Shown here piece by piece: positions 21,677 to 31,285 of a stretch of DNA of 64,000 nucleotides (within the stretch, counting starts at the first letter, position 1; every line of letters starts with the position of its first letter). Origin of the DNA: Sphaerolaimus hirsutus. Its lineage: Eukaryota > Nematoda > Chromadorea > Monhysterida > Sphaerolaimidae. Location: NCBI GenBank assembly GCA_964036195.1, contig OZ038453.1, positions 3,425,469-3,489,468 of the forward strand, written 5' to 3'. The notes beneath the pieces are model-generated. The model had not been told where the DNA came from, searched no databases, and saw only the letters and a list, made by a program, of their open reading frames with translations. The position numbers and the translations under genes are program-made.

Positions 21677-21718
21677 CGTTGCTGCAACAACGGGGTGCAG
21701 CAACTCTTCCGCCCGGAG

Positions 21719-23019
21719 TGTGCTGACCGTGGCAAAATGGATGGATAAAGAAATACAGAGAATTGATAATTAGGCTCATATTTGTACATTTACTTATTTG
21801 CACTAATTTACAATTTATACACTATATTAATTTACCACGCAAATTGTATTTCCTGCACTATATTATTTACCCATGGAGAATATTCGATTAGGAAAGTGTT
21901 CTATAAGTTATTGATAGGTTTATGTGGAATGTTTAGGTTAAAAGGTCAAATATGTTATTATTAGGTGTATTAATATAAAATTAGGCTCATTCAACTCGCC
22001 GTAATTTTCTGATCATGATTATACATACATTTGCATAGTTTACATGCAGTTTACAAAAGTCAAATCTTGTAAATATTTACGTGTTGCGTAATTATCTAGG
22101 CCAGCGTCCTAATGGAGAAATAGTGCCCTGTATGCAACTAGCATTTACTGTACGTGTTTTACGAAGCCCTTCGCGTAGGCATAATTGTTTAACCCTGTCC
22201 ACAACTTATATTTATATTTACTTAATAATTATAATACTTTGCTCAAGCTGAATATATTATAGACCCTGCTCAATTAATATACCCATTTACCTCGAATAAG
22301 TCCCAATTTGCCAATTATGAAATATACGTTTCCAGGAAGTGATTATTATTATTATATCGAATATACCCTACTCTATTTATGTCATTAGGAACATTTACAC
22401 TACTATTTACAGTTTCAAACCCTATTTTATTAGTTCCAATGTGCGTCAATGTTTTCTGACAAATTGGAACAAATTAGTAAATCGGCCGAGTTTGCCGACT
22501 TCGCGCCTCTCAAGATTAATAGTTTTCTATTAACCCAATTTGTACCTGGTATTTCTTTACCATAAGTATTTGAATGTATGCACACATAGAATAAGCCAAC
22601 TGTTTCTGTTAAATGTGTCTTATTGCTATATTAGTGGTTTATTTGTGCATTTGTATTAGGAAATTACTGTAACTGTTTTTCTATACATGATTTCCGTGTC
22701 TTAGCTACTTTGGAAGTTTTTACTTCAGTCTGCGGACCCACCCCAAGTGAACAAAATAAGCTAGCGATAGAAACTTCGACTAGGAAGCTCGCTAGGCTTT
22801 GCGCTTTTGTAACACGCTGTATCTGATCGAAAATAAAGTACCTGAAACAATTCGAACCCCCTTTCAACACGCAACCACGAAATAAACTCAACTTGGCTGT
22901 CGACAAGTGGACGTTCGGCTACAACGGGAAATCAACCACTCTAAAGGCCGTTTCTCACTACGGTCTTGGAGCTGCTGGATTCGGTGGTAGAAGACGCTGA
23001 CTTCGGTGGCTTCATCACA
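21719..23019 (+). repeat. 3' LTR of the BEL/Pao element
   Basis: This is a 1301-bp copy of 10433-11733, ending CTTCATCACA and followed by the TTAAA duplication. Differences noticed include TTACATG/TTACTTG near 22042, CTTAATAAT/CTTAGTAAT, GCACACAT/GCACGCAT and three changes in GGAGCTGCTGG near 22970. The bases just before it (CTTCCGCCCGGAG) are not a typical polypurine tract. Confidence 0.95.
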
Positions 23020-23024
23020 TTAAA

Positions 23025-23190
23025 AGATAATTCACAATCACAAGGTTACATAAATTCACAAGTGATAAGTGACAAGTTACTTTACAAGCATCAGGTAGGG
23101 CAAATTTCTCTCACTTTGAAGTGATTTTTTGGATACATCATGATGTAAATATATATATACCACCTAACACGTAGTATAGATGTGACAAAC
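23025..23190. other. Intron of lectin gene next to the BEL insertion
   Basis: AT-rich intron with short CACAAG repeats and a TATATATA run. No exon or element boundary is seen apart from the BEL target duplication at its start. Confidence 0.4.
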
Positions 23191-23225
23191 CTGTGTTCCA
23201 GCTGTTCTTGTAGTAGTTACCAAAT
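23191..23225 (-). CDS. Thr-rich stalk exon (35 nt) of lectin gene, copy 2
   Basis: The acceptor is ACTAATCTTCAG and the donor ACACAG|GTTTGTC. It goes from phase 1 to phase 0 and encodes LVTTTRTAGTQ. The CTLD exon at 29363-29685 ends in phase 1 and the Thr-rich exon at 10182-10290 starts in phase 0, so all three join in frame across introns of about 6.1 and 12.9 kb. Confidence 0.65.
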
Positions 23226-23793
23226 CTGAAGATTAGTGTTTATGTTGACATTTTATATATGAGAAATTGATCAAAAGAATAATACTGGGAGGTTGTTCAT
23301 CCTTTATCAATGACCCACATAAAGTTGAGTGGAATAATTTGCACCACTTGAATCAATGTTTGTGTATATGCCAAGGTGCTTACCGTATTTGCTTGATATA
23401 TTTCCCCCTTGATAAACCCCCCTTGAATAGTTAACTCCGGTAAGGCAATGAAAGAAAAATAATACCCCCTTGGATGATCCCCCTTGAAGGTATTTGATCA
23501 ATTTGTTGTGTTCAATACAACAAAAATAGCATGTTTTCTGTTAATCGAGCCTATTTATTGGAATGAGTGCATAGACACATGCTTGAAAATTTAAACAAAA
23601 TGAATTCCCTCCCAGTGGATAATTCCCTCCCCCCCCCTCAAAAAGTCTGACAAAAAAAAATTCAGAACAGGATTATTGAAGCAAATACAATAAATTAAAT
23701 TAGGTAACCAAATAAGGTCAATGGAAAGTCTGGGAACTGTGAAAAATATGAAAACATCTGAAAGATGTAAAAAATCAATAAATGTGAGGCAAG
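23226..23793. repeat. Duplicated intron segment, paralog of 9641-10054
   Basis: Similarity to 9641-10054 extends to about 23640, including TTGAATAGTTAACTCC and C-rich tracts. The rest is AT-rich with no feature recognised. Confidence 0.6.
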
Positions 23794-24348
23794 TACGGTA
23801 TTTCTCCGTGTAAAGCACCCGGGTGCTATACAAAGTTGAGACCCTTTCCAGCAACTTTTTTTAAAACTTGTATAACACCCAAGTGTTAGGTCAGGGGGTG
23901 CTTTGCACAGAAAACCCCACCAAATTCAGTGGGTAGTACAGCTAGATGCTTGCGCCAAGTTGATTGCTATATTTAGTTGATTTAGACAATATTTAAGCAA
24001 TTCAAATGGGGGTGCGCTGATACGCACATCTGCCCGATACGCACATTTGCCCGTTTTTTTTCACTTGACACTTTTTCAAGTGATTTTCAGATATGAGTAA
24101 AGTGACAAAAGTTGCGCAATGACATTAGTGAACTTTTTTCACTTCACTCATATCTGAAAATCACTTGAAAAAGTGCCAAGTGAAAAAAACGGGCAAATGT
24201 GCGTATCGGGCAGATGTGTGTATCAGGCCTGCCCCATTCAAATCAGGTGATATTTTTGAAACCTAGCATAGCACCCCCGGGGTGCTATGCAGCTGTATAA
24301 CACCCCGGGTATTGTGCACGGGGGTCCTTTACATGGAGAAATATGGTA
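23794..24348. repeat. Inverted-repeat element with TACGGTATTTCTCC ends
   Basis: The left end, TACGGTATTTCTCCGTGTAA then AGCACCCGGGTGC, is mirrored by the right end, CACCCCGGGTATTGTGC then TTACATGGAGAAATATGGTA. Internal CCCGGGTG blocks are also mirrored. The smaller element 24008-24235 is nested inside. Confidence 0.7.
24008..24235. mobile_element. Nested palindromic MITE with 8-bp target duplication
   Basis: The arms, GATACGCACATCTGCCCG then ATACGCACATTTGCCCG, are almost perfectly inverted around a short loop. The flanking ATTCAAAT (24000-24007 and 24236-24243) is an 8-bp duplication, as expected for hAT-superfamily insertion. There is no coding sequence. Confidence 0.8.
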
Positions 24349-24681
24349 CAGCTTGTTCTGGCCTGTGCTGAGCAATGTTTGCCCCACAGTCTTTATCAAA
24401 TACACCTGAATACAGTGGCAATACAGCAATTGATTCACAATGGGAAAAACCTGCAGTGACAACATGTGTACAACAATTTTTGCATTAAGTAAGTAAATAG
24501 CTGTTTGGAAACATATGAAGTTTGCAGGACAGTGTAAAAAATTCAAAAAATTCAGAAATTGAAGAAGTATTTTGTGAAAATATTGAAAAGACTTGAAGTT
24601 GTCTGACATTGTCAGCTAGAGGAAAATGCTCGGAATCGCGGATCTGGCAACTTGCCATCTAAGGTTGTGGGCCCCCCCCAG

Positions 24682-24985
24682 TGCGGATAGTGGGGTTTCA
24701 TCCACAGCGTCCAATTTTCAGAGTTCGTCGCAGGCGATTTCGCGTGTGCCCGCGGTGAACCTGGCTACAATGTTCGGACCAGACGCGCAGGGCAGCTCGG
24801 CAGGGGGCAACCCCCAGGGAACCCCATTCGGCAGAAATGCGCACAGGGGTCGGTGGCAGTCCGGTAGGGCCGCGGGAAATAACCGCGGTCGCAATTTAAG
24901 CAACATCGTGGATGTTGAGACGGTTCAGAAGAGACGCGCCGATTACCAAGCTAAGTTGGCGGCCCAGCAAAATGTCATGGAATAG
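24682..24985 (+). CDS. RG-rich ORF1 exon of the Penelope-like element (tentative)
   Basis: A GC-rich open segment follows a pyrimidine tract and AG (CCCCCCCCAG|T). It encodes about 100 residues that are Ser/Gly/Asn-rich, with RNAHRGRWQSGRAAGNNRGR near the middle, and ends QAKLAAQQNVME-stop. The RG clusters suggest nucleic-acid binding. Its composition resembles the first exon of the other retrotransposon (59790-60081). The link to the downstream RT is by position only. Confidence 0.5.
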
Positions 24986-25407
24986 TGGCGTGGTAAGGTG
25001 TTTAGGCATTTAGGATTCACGTTTTTACGAATTTCGTGGTTTTTTTCGTGGTGTGTTATTTTTTGTGAATGGTGATTTCGCGTTTTTTGGGTCGATAGTA
25101 CTGTACGTTGAAGCGTTGATGGATTTATTACGGGTTCCATTTGTTCATTCCACTTTCACAGCGATCTGCTCGATTTGAAAATAAAACTGGCTATTTGAAT
25201 GAATTAGAGTGTTTGAAAGAAAAAATATCCTCCTACGTCTTCTTGTAAACAGTAAAATAAAGGATGTTAGCGAGTAAATTTTAAGTTCAATTAGTTTAAG
25301 CTAAATATTAGATTTTAAATTTTAGGAAAAGATTATTCCGGGTATTTTAATTAAACTGAAGTAGGCTGCTAGGCAGTGGACAGCCGAAAATCGGTTTGGT
25401 CAAAAAT

Positions 25408-28219
25408 ATGTGGCAGATCTATTTAGATCGTGCAGCCGCAAAAAAGTTGGGCAGCCCCCAACCAGTAGGCACCCACGCACCTGGTGGTTGCCATGGGTGG
25501 GGCCCACCTTGTAATTCACCTGCTATTCAAAAAAGTATTTTGCAGTGGGTTAGTGAAAATCCACCACACTTCTGTATAGGTGAGAAAATATTAGGCCAGA
25601 AAGTTATAAAATGTGGGCGGAATAGATGTATTAAATGTACACACATTGTGGACGTTGATACGCAAGTTTGTACGGTGACAAATAGAGTTTTCGAAACATA
25701 CTTTCCAACAGGTGTAAATGTGATAGATTGTAACAGTAAGTGTGTTGTGTACATGCTCACATGTGCCAAATGTAAGGCTCAGTACATAGGAGAGACTAAG
25801 CGGTCTCTGAGAGTACGTTTAGGCGACCATTTGAGGAATATTAAAAATAAGAAATCACAGTATTTATACTCACACTTCAACAGCGGAAAATGTTGTAATG
25901 ATGTGAAATGCACAGTGTTGTGGCATGGTGCAGAAAATTTACTTAGAAAAGTTGAAAAGATTTTCATGCTGGTTTTCAATCCGGGTTTCCCTTTAGGTTT
26001 AAATGATAATTCAGCAGGTGTTGGAAATTCAGTGTGTAAATTTGAAAATCTAGAAAGCTTCAAATATTCACCATATTTTTTGATTAAAGTGCCACGCCGT
26101 GAGCGTTCGCATGGAAATAATGTGTCACATTTATGACTCAGGAGTGATGAAGTGGCGGAGAAATTGGATTCATTGGTAAACATCACAGATTTTACGATCT
26201 ATGGGCGCCTACACCATATTTGTCAAACTACTCGCAAAACTGTATGGAAGGCGGCTATAGGACTTACTAAAGTGATAGATAAGAGAGTTGTAGATTTTGT
26301 AAAAATTGTAAATTTTAATGATACCTGTAAAAAAGATCCCCAAAAGAAAATAGGTTACAGAATTGTGGTAACATTTAAGAGTAAGTTGTTTGATAGAGTG
26401 AACTTAAAACGTATTTTACGCCGAAGGAATGTGATCAAATCGTTACCTATTATCTTGTGGGAAGAAGCTAAAAATGTGTCCTTGACCTTTAGATATGAAA
26501 ATCCGACGTTTTTGCGATTTTGTAACTACACAAAACGCCTGCGATATTTGAAATTTGAGGAGTTCCGGAGAATTTTGGATGGTGAGTGCAAATGCGGCCT
26601 GCGCGAAGGTACCAATTATGTCCATACACATTATGGTCATGTTTTTACTGGGCATTGTGGGATTGCAGAAAATTCTGAGCTGTGTGGTTTGCTTGAAAAA
26701 GGCAATAAATTCAGAATCCCACAAATAGAAAGTAAACTGGAAGTTTATAATGAATTGGTCTGTGGCGTGGGTGCATTTGTCACTCATTTGGTGAAAAGGG
26801 CAGTTAGGAGAGATTTTGTCGACGCTTTTATTACTCAGTTTAAGAGGGCATGTAGGGAGCATGTGTTTAGATTACCGATTACTAAAACTGCACCGGGCGT
26901 GGGCCCAACTACTTGGCGTGATCTGTCGCGATTACAAGTGGATCTTATAATGACACCGGTAGATAAAGCAGCAGCAAACGTGGCTTTTATATGCGATAAA
27001 CTCTACTTTAAGGTACTGGGTGATGAACTTGGCTATGTGCCAGAAACACTTCAGTTTTCTGATAGCAAAACTTATAGGCACATAGGAACTAAGGGCACCA
27101 ACTTTGCATCGCTGATGCAAAGGCATCAGAATATTTGCAAAAGGTATAACTATTGTGTTCATTACTTTAGTGATACTGTACCATTACTTTTCTGGACGGC
27201 CAAGCTACATAAAAACCCATACAAGTTCAGATTTGTTAGCGGGGCCAGAAAATCCAGCAACAAACCTCTGTGTTTATTGTGTTTGAATATTTGGCAGAGT
27301 TTGTTGAAAATGTTAAGATGCTACTGCCTTACTATTTCGGAACGTAGTGGCATGAGAGCTTATTGGATGGTAGAAAGTACCATAGAAGCATTAACTTGGC
27401 TGGAGAAATGGCAAAATGAAAAGGTTTCTATCGCATATACATACATTACATAGATTTTACCACACTTTTCCCTACATTACCCTTCAAAATTGTGATGGAG
27501 AGCATGAAAATGGCTATGACATTACTGGTAAAGACTGATTACATAAATGTTTTCAAGCAACATGTTTCATTTGACACTTTTGCAAAAAAGCGTGCGACTT
27601 TGACTCTTACTCGAGCAGAAGTAATGGAGTGTTTAGAATTGGGTCTGGTAGAAAATTTTGTTGAGTTTGCACGTAATTTATTCCAACAAAAATGTGGCAT
27701 TCCCGCCGGGGGTGCACACTCACCGGCGCTGGCAAACCTAACACTTTCCATGCTAGAGTACAAATATGTTCATGAAAATAAGAATTTGCCAGAAATTTGG
27801 AAGGCAAATAACAGGTTTTTAGGTACATTTTTAAATTTACAAATAACAATTTATAAATAACATTTTTAGGTACGTGGATGATTGCCTGGTGGTCAATTTT
27901 GATAGTTTTCTACATGATGCTAAATCTATCTATCCACCAGAGTTATGTCTCGAATTAGCGTCAGATCCAGACACAAACACTTGTCCATTCCTGGACCTGG
28001 AACTTGACTTTTCTGGTGACACCCTGAAATATAAAAACTTTGATAAGCGTAGACTGTTCGGCTTTCATGTAGTTAAATATATACACAAGGATTCTAATGT
28101 GTCATTGGTTGCTAGAGGCTATAAAAAAGATCATTGAGCGCAAAAAGTTTTTATCTCAAAAAGTGGAAATTTCTTCCAGCAAACAACTGGAATCTACATT
28201 AAAAGTGGCGCTCAACTGA
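25408..28219 (+). pseudogene. GIY-YIG endonuclease + Penelope-type reverse transcriptase, disrupted
   Basis: From ATG 25408 a Cys-rich segment (CGRNRCIKCTHI) precedes the GIY-YIG nuclease (VVYMLTCAKCKAQYIGETKR with downstream Arg and His). An in-frame TGA lies at 26134. The RT follows: DKAAANV (the Penelope DKG-like region), KLHKNPYKFR, YIDFTTLFPTLP (first catalytic Asp, near 27447), GIPAGGAHSPALANL and RYVDDCLVVN. The frame shifts at about 27440 within a TACAT run and again in the A-run near 28127. After the latter, frame reading resumes to a stop at 28217. A 55-bp intron (27815-27869) splits the codon before YVDD. One stop and two shifts make this copy unlikely to be active unless they are sequencing errors. 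The TGA could in principle be a selenocysteine codon. Confidence 0.75.
27815..27869 (+). other. 55-bp intron within the Penelope-like RT
   Basis: AATAACAG|GTTTTT...ACATTTTTAG|GTACGTGG. Removing it restores RYVDDCL across the junction (phase 2). The unspliced frame hits a stop at 27858-27860. Penelope-like elements are known for retaining introns. Confidence 0.75.
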
Positions 28220-28944
28220 CCTTTTATGCCTCTAACATCCAATTTACTGTGGTTTCTTACACAGAAAAAGCGGGACGGTCAGGGTCAGGAATCACCGTAC
28301 AAGTCACGGACAGTTCGGACATTTTCCGGAATTTTGGAAGTACGAGGGTGTACAAAAGCGCAAAAAAGGCAAAATTCGCAGTGCGGTGTGTTCGAAGCGT
28401 GTCAATTCTTTAGACACATAAACCATCGCACGTTAGGACTACATCAGAACCATCGATTGGTGACGATTTCCGTGTTTTCAAGGAGCGCTGAAAGTTGGTT
28501 TTATTGAAAGTTTGCAAGGTGAAAAACTGCTAGACTAGTTGTAATAAGTTGGCACCCTTCCAGTGGGAAGGCCGCCATTCGTGCACAGAGGAGGGTCGAA
28601 CCAAAATCAACGGCAGTCTTTCAAACGCCCCCGAATGTTGTCAGCGAACTCTACGCCACAGGGAAATGGTCAGAATATGGTCGGTTTTTCATTTTAATTT
28701 TTATAGCTAGGTTTTGTTATTGAAGTTTTTCGGTTGTGCGTTGAGCACAATGGGTTTTAAGTCCCGGCGGTGTTCACACTGATGAGTCCCGCACTGTAAC
28801 GGGGTGCAGGTCTGTGTTAGGGACGAAAACTGCTTATTTTTCTCCTACTAAGGTATTTAAATTATATGTATTTCCATTTTTCAAAAAAAAACTATTTTCG
28901 CAATGCTTATTTTTCATTTTCTAAATATACTAACCATTCAACAT
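28220..28944. other. 3' region of the Penelope-like element
   Basis: AT-rich DNA with GC-richer islands (28270-28500 and 28550-28680). No gene was recognised. The hammerhead-like core lies inside. The 3' border of the retroelement is not identified. Confidence 0.4.
28761..28830 (+). ncRNA. Hammerhead-ribozyme-like core in Penelope-like element
   Basis: CTGATGA (28779-28785) is followed directly by GTCCC (28786-28790). A loop containing a GCAC/GTGC pair follows, then GGGAC (28820-28824) and GAAA (28825-28828). This is the two-strand core and stem II of a hammerhead. A GTC lies just upstream at 28761-28763. I could not find convincing complements for both remaining stems, so the motif may be partial or completed by a tandem copy. 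Hammerheads are documented in Penelope-like elements. Confidence 0.6.
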
Positions 28945-29285
28945 TGGTAAACAGTTTTGAAAACTGGCGACATGGGCGACGTGTCGCCATGCATCGCTTG
29001 TTTTCACCTTTGAAGACACAAAATGAAAATATAAATTAACATTTTTGAAAACTTAATGGCGATTCGTCCAGTACAGTTTTCAAAAATGTTTGGCAAATCT
29101 GTAATTTAGACAACAAATGTGACTTGTCAAAACCATTATATGCATATGTTTACACTCTTTGAAAACTGAAAATGCAAATTTACAATGTTTAAAAACTGTA
29201 CGGTGACTTGTGATTATTCAGTTTCAAATTGAGTTTTCAAATCGCAACCATGAAAACTAGTTCATGGTGTTGAAACCATTGATGT
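28945..29285. repeat. Dispersed repeat, GTAAACAGTTTTGAAAACTG family
   Basis: It starts near ACATTGGTAAACAGTTTTG and carries several GAAAACTG/CAGTTTTC motifs in both orientations, ending near GAACTAGTTCATGGTG-like sequence. A second, interrupted copy is at 35253-36030. Confidence 0.6.
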
Positions 29286-29362
29286 CAACCACTAAAATGG
29301 TCAGAATTTAAATGGCTCTGGTGAGTAACAAATTCCCAATGAGAGGCTGGAAAAAGACAAAC

Positions 29363-29685
29363 CAGTAACAAATTCGCACACAGCTGCTGATGGACTAGCG
29401 AAAAAAAATTCATCCTGTTTAGGATGGTTAGGACGAGCATAACAACTGTCTGGAATTTGGTATGCACCTCCTCTCTGTCCATAGCTAAGTTCTCTGATAA
29501 TGCAATCAGGTTGAACTTTTTCAGATGAACTCTTCCTTTCTTCCATGTTCCAAAAGCCAGTTTCAGGTATGGGTTCACCATTGCTAAAGTACCAGTACTC
29601 CTTTGAGTTGTTGGCACCAGGTTTTGTCGGCTGTCCATCTACAGGGATGGACAATGGGGGATGTCTAAGATCAGCCCAGTGTTCA
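29363..29685 (-). CDS. Second half of C-type lectin-like domain, lectin gene exon B
   Basis: The exon reads SEHWADLRHPP..., then GANNSKEYWYFSNGEPIPET, a Cys-containing CIIREL and DSCYARP...AVCEF. This is the carbohydrate-recognition half of a CTLD: a WIGL-like HWADL, a GEP motif in place of EPN/QPD, and the final Cys pair. Entry is in phase 2 after an intron made of a family I element. Exit at ACTG|GTTTGTC is phase 1, matching the stalk exon 23191-23225. Unlike the 41.7-kb paralog, this copy has no intron between GGAYQ and the final Cys motif. It is probably secreted or membrane-anchored. Confidence 0.75.
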
Positions 29686-29692
29686 CTGATCA

Positions 29693-30018
29693 GGGGGCAC
29701 TCCCAGACCCTGTATAAGACCCTGTAAAATGTCATGTGTCTCATAAAAGACCCTGTAAAGTGTCAAATGTCATGTAAAAGACCCTGCAAAGTGTCATGTG
29801 TATCCAAATCTTCTTTTATCATATCCAAATCTGATGTTTTTTTGTATCAAAATCTTATGACACGGTCTTTTACATGACACATGACATTTTACAGGGTCTT
29901 TTACACTTTACAGGGTTTTATTACACTTTACAGGGTCTTTTACACTTTACAGGGTTTTTTACACTTTACAGGGTCTTTTACACTTTACAGGGTCTTTATT
30001 AGAGTCTGGAAGTGGCAC
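29693..30018. repeat. Palindromic intron element, family I (copy b)
   Basis: On the minus strand the ends are GTGCCACTTCCAGACTC and GGTCTGGGAGTGCCCCCTG. Between them are repeats of ACCCTGTAAA and GTGTCATG in one arm and TTTACAGGGTC in the other. It fills the whole gap between the two CTLD half-exons. The exact splice sites are ambiguous: outer-end sites give a phase clash, while phase-2 sites inside the repeat are available. Confidence 0.75.
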
Positions 30019-30195
30019 CAGATCATCCAGGTCAATCATTGCACTCTCAGTATCCATGATTGGCAGGTGGCCACCGAATGATGCACACACATCATAATCC
30101 ACAAATATATCAAGTGTTGGATTGAACTCCCGCTCTGCATAGAATGCAAAGCAGCGGTGTGGTTCTTGGGTGAGTGGAATGCAGCCCTCTTTTCC
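30019..30195 (-). CDS. First half of C-type lectin-like domain, lectin gene exon A
   Basis: From an acceptor AACCCCACAG with a CTAAC branch-like motif upstream, the exon encodes GKEGCIPLTQEPHRCFAF and later CASFGGHLPIMDTESAMIDL. This is the N-terminal CTLD half with three of its cysteines and the conserved C-GG-L block. It ends at GATGATCTG where the family I element begins. It is homologous to 41525-41689. An alternative, longer reading upstream (YPWVKQF) is open but looks like intron 3' sequence. Confidence 0.7.
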
Positions 30196-31285
30196 CTGTG
30201 GGGTTGTTGAAAATTGTTTTACCCAGGGATATGTTAGAGAAATGTGAAAGTACCATTCACACAAAAATTTGTATTTACAATTTTTACTCTGGTGTAAAAT
30301 GATAGTACTTTTGACTCAGAAGAGAACATTAAATAAGAGAAATAGGATATTTTACTCATACAAATGAAGGCATTTTTACACTTGATATCTGAAAGGAGCC
30401 CCACCTGTCAAGAAATGAAAAAAGTAGTAGAATTTTTTTCCACAAGTATATACCTGCAAACCACCATGAAATATGTAAGAATGAGTACTGGTATTAAAAT
30501 ACTTAGTTGAGAGATAATTTGAACAAATTTGTCTGGTACTCAACTGTCATAAATCCATGTATTCTGCTGTTTTTTGACTATACGGATCCAGAGAAGTTTG
30601 TCGTGCACTGCTTTTCCCTATTATCACACCACTTTATCACTGCTTGTCCCTGGTGTGCACTGCACAGGGCCCGGAGATCCAAATGATGCTGTTAAGTTTA
30701 AGGGAATGTGTCCGAAGACAGTTTTTTGCAGAGCGTGCAGTGATCCACTTGGGGATTATGCTGCTCTGTTTCCTGCGGCACGCACAGTGCTTACACTTAG
30801 CACAAGCAGCGCAGTGAAAAGCGATTGTTAATTGGCAACCAAAAGAGTACAGTTGGTATAATTACTCAAGGGTGGTCCAAGTTGGTTGAGAAGAGAATTT
30901 ACTTTTTGGGCGATGGAAATACGCTAAAGCAGCAGAGTCAAAGCAATCAAATTTCAGTCAAAGTGAATGTGAAAAAAACAACAATTAGCTACTTATAAGA
31001 CGTAGTTAAGTACCATAATCGAAATAAATAAAAAAGGCTAAAAAATACAATCTAATAGAAAGGCATGTAATCATTGTCGAATCTGGTAAGCTCTTAATAA
31101 AATTGAAAGACAGGTAGTGAAAAAATGCTTACGTAAATAGATCAACTAAGTGTGCGTTACTACTAAACACATCAAAAGCATCAAACATTAGCTACATGCG
31201 ACATGGGGCTTAATTTAAAGAATAGTAGATATACAATAAACAGGTAAATACTTCCATAACTACCTACAACTTCCTACTTAGCTAA
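30196..31285. other. Stretch without a supported gene
   Basis: AT-rich DNA. A GC-richer patch at 30640-30830 has an open plus frame (GMCPKTVFCRACSDPLGDYA) after TGCACAG, but no clear donor and no family match. I treat it as unassigned. Confidence 0.4.

Larger units (their letters stand above)
10433..23019 (+). mobile_element. Complete BEL/Pao LTR retrotransposon with env-like region
   Basis: The 12,587-bp element has two 1301-bp LTRs (TG...CA ends) and a 5-bp target duplication TTAAA at 10428-10432 and 23020-23024. It has a primer binding site and a single gag-pol-env reading frame. By eye the LTRs differ at about six positions, so the insertion is recent. Domain order and the YVDN reverse transcriptase motif place it in BEL/Pao. 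It is inserted antisense in an intron of the minus-strand lectin gene, between exons 23191-23225 and 10182-10290. Confidence 0.95.
24682..28900 (+). mobile_element. Penelope-like retroelement, GIY-YIG before RT, degenerate
   Basis: An RG-rich ORF1 (24682-24985) is followed by a GIY-YIG endonuclease domain and then a Penelope-type reverse transcriptase (25408-28219), with a hammerhead-like core near the 3' end (28779-28828). Canonical animal Penelope-like elements carry GIY-YIG after the RT. The N-terminal placement is the arrangement I recall for the Naiad/Chlamys clade. The element is antisense to the lectin gene and lies in its intron. Boundaries and duplications were not found. Confidence 0.75.
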
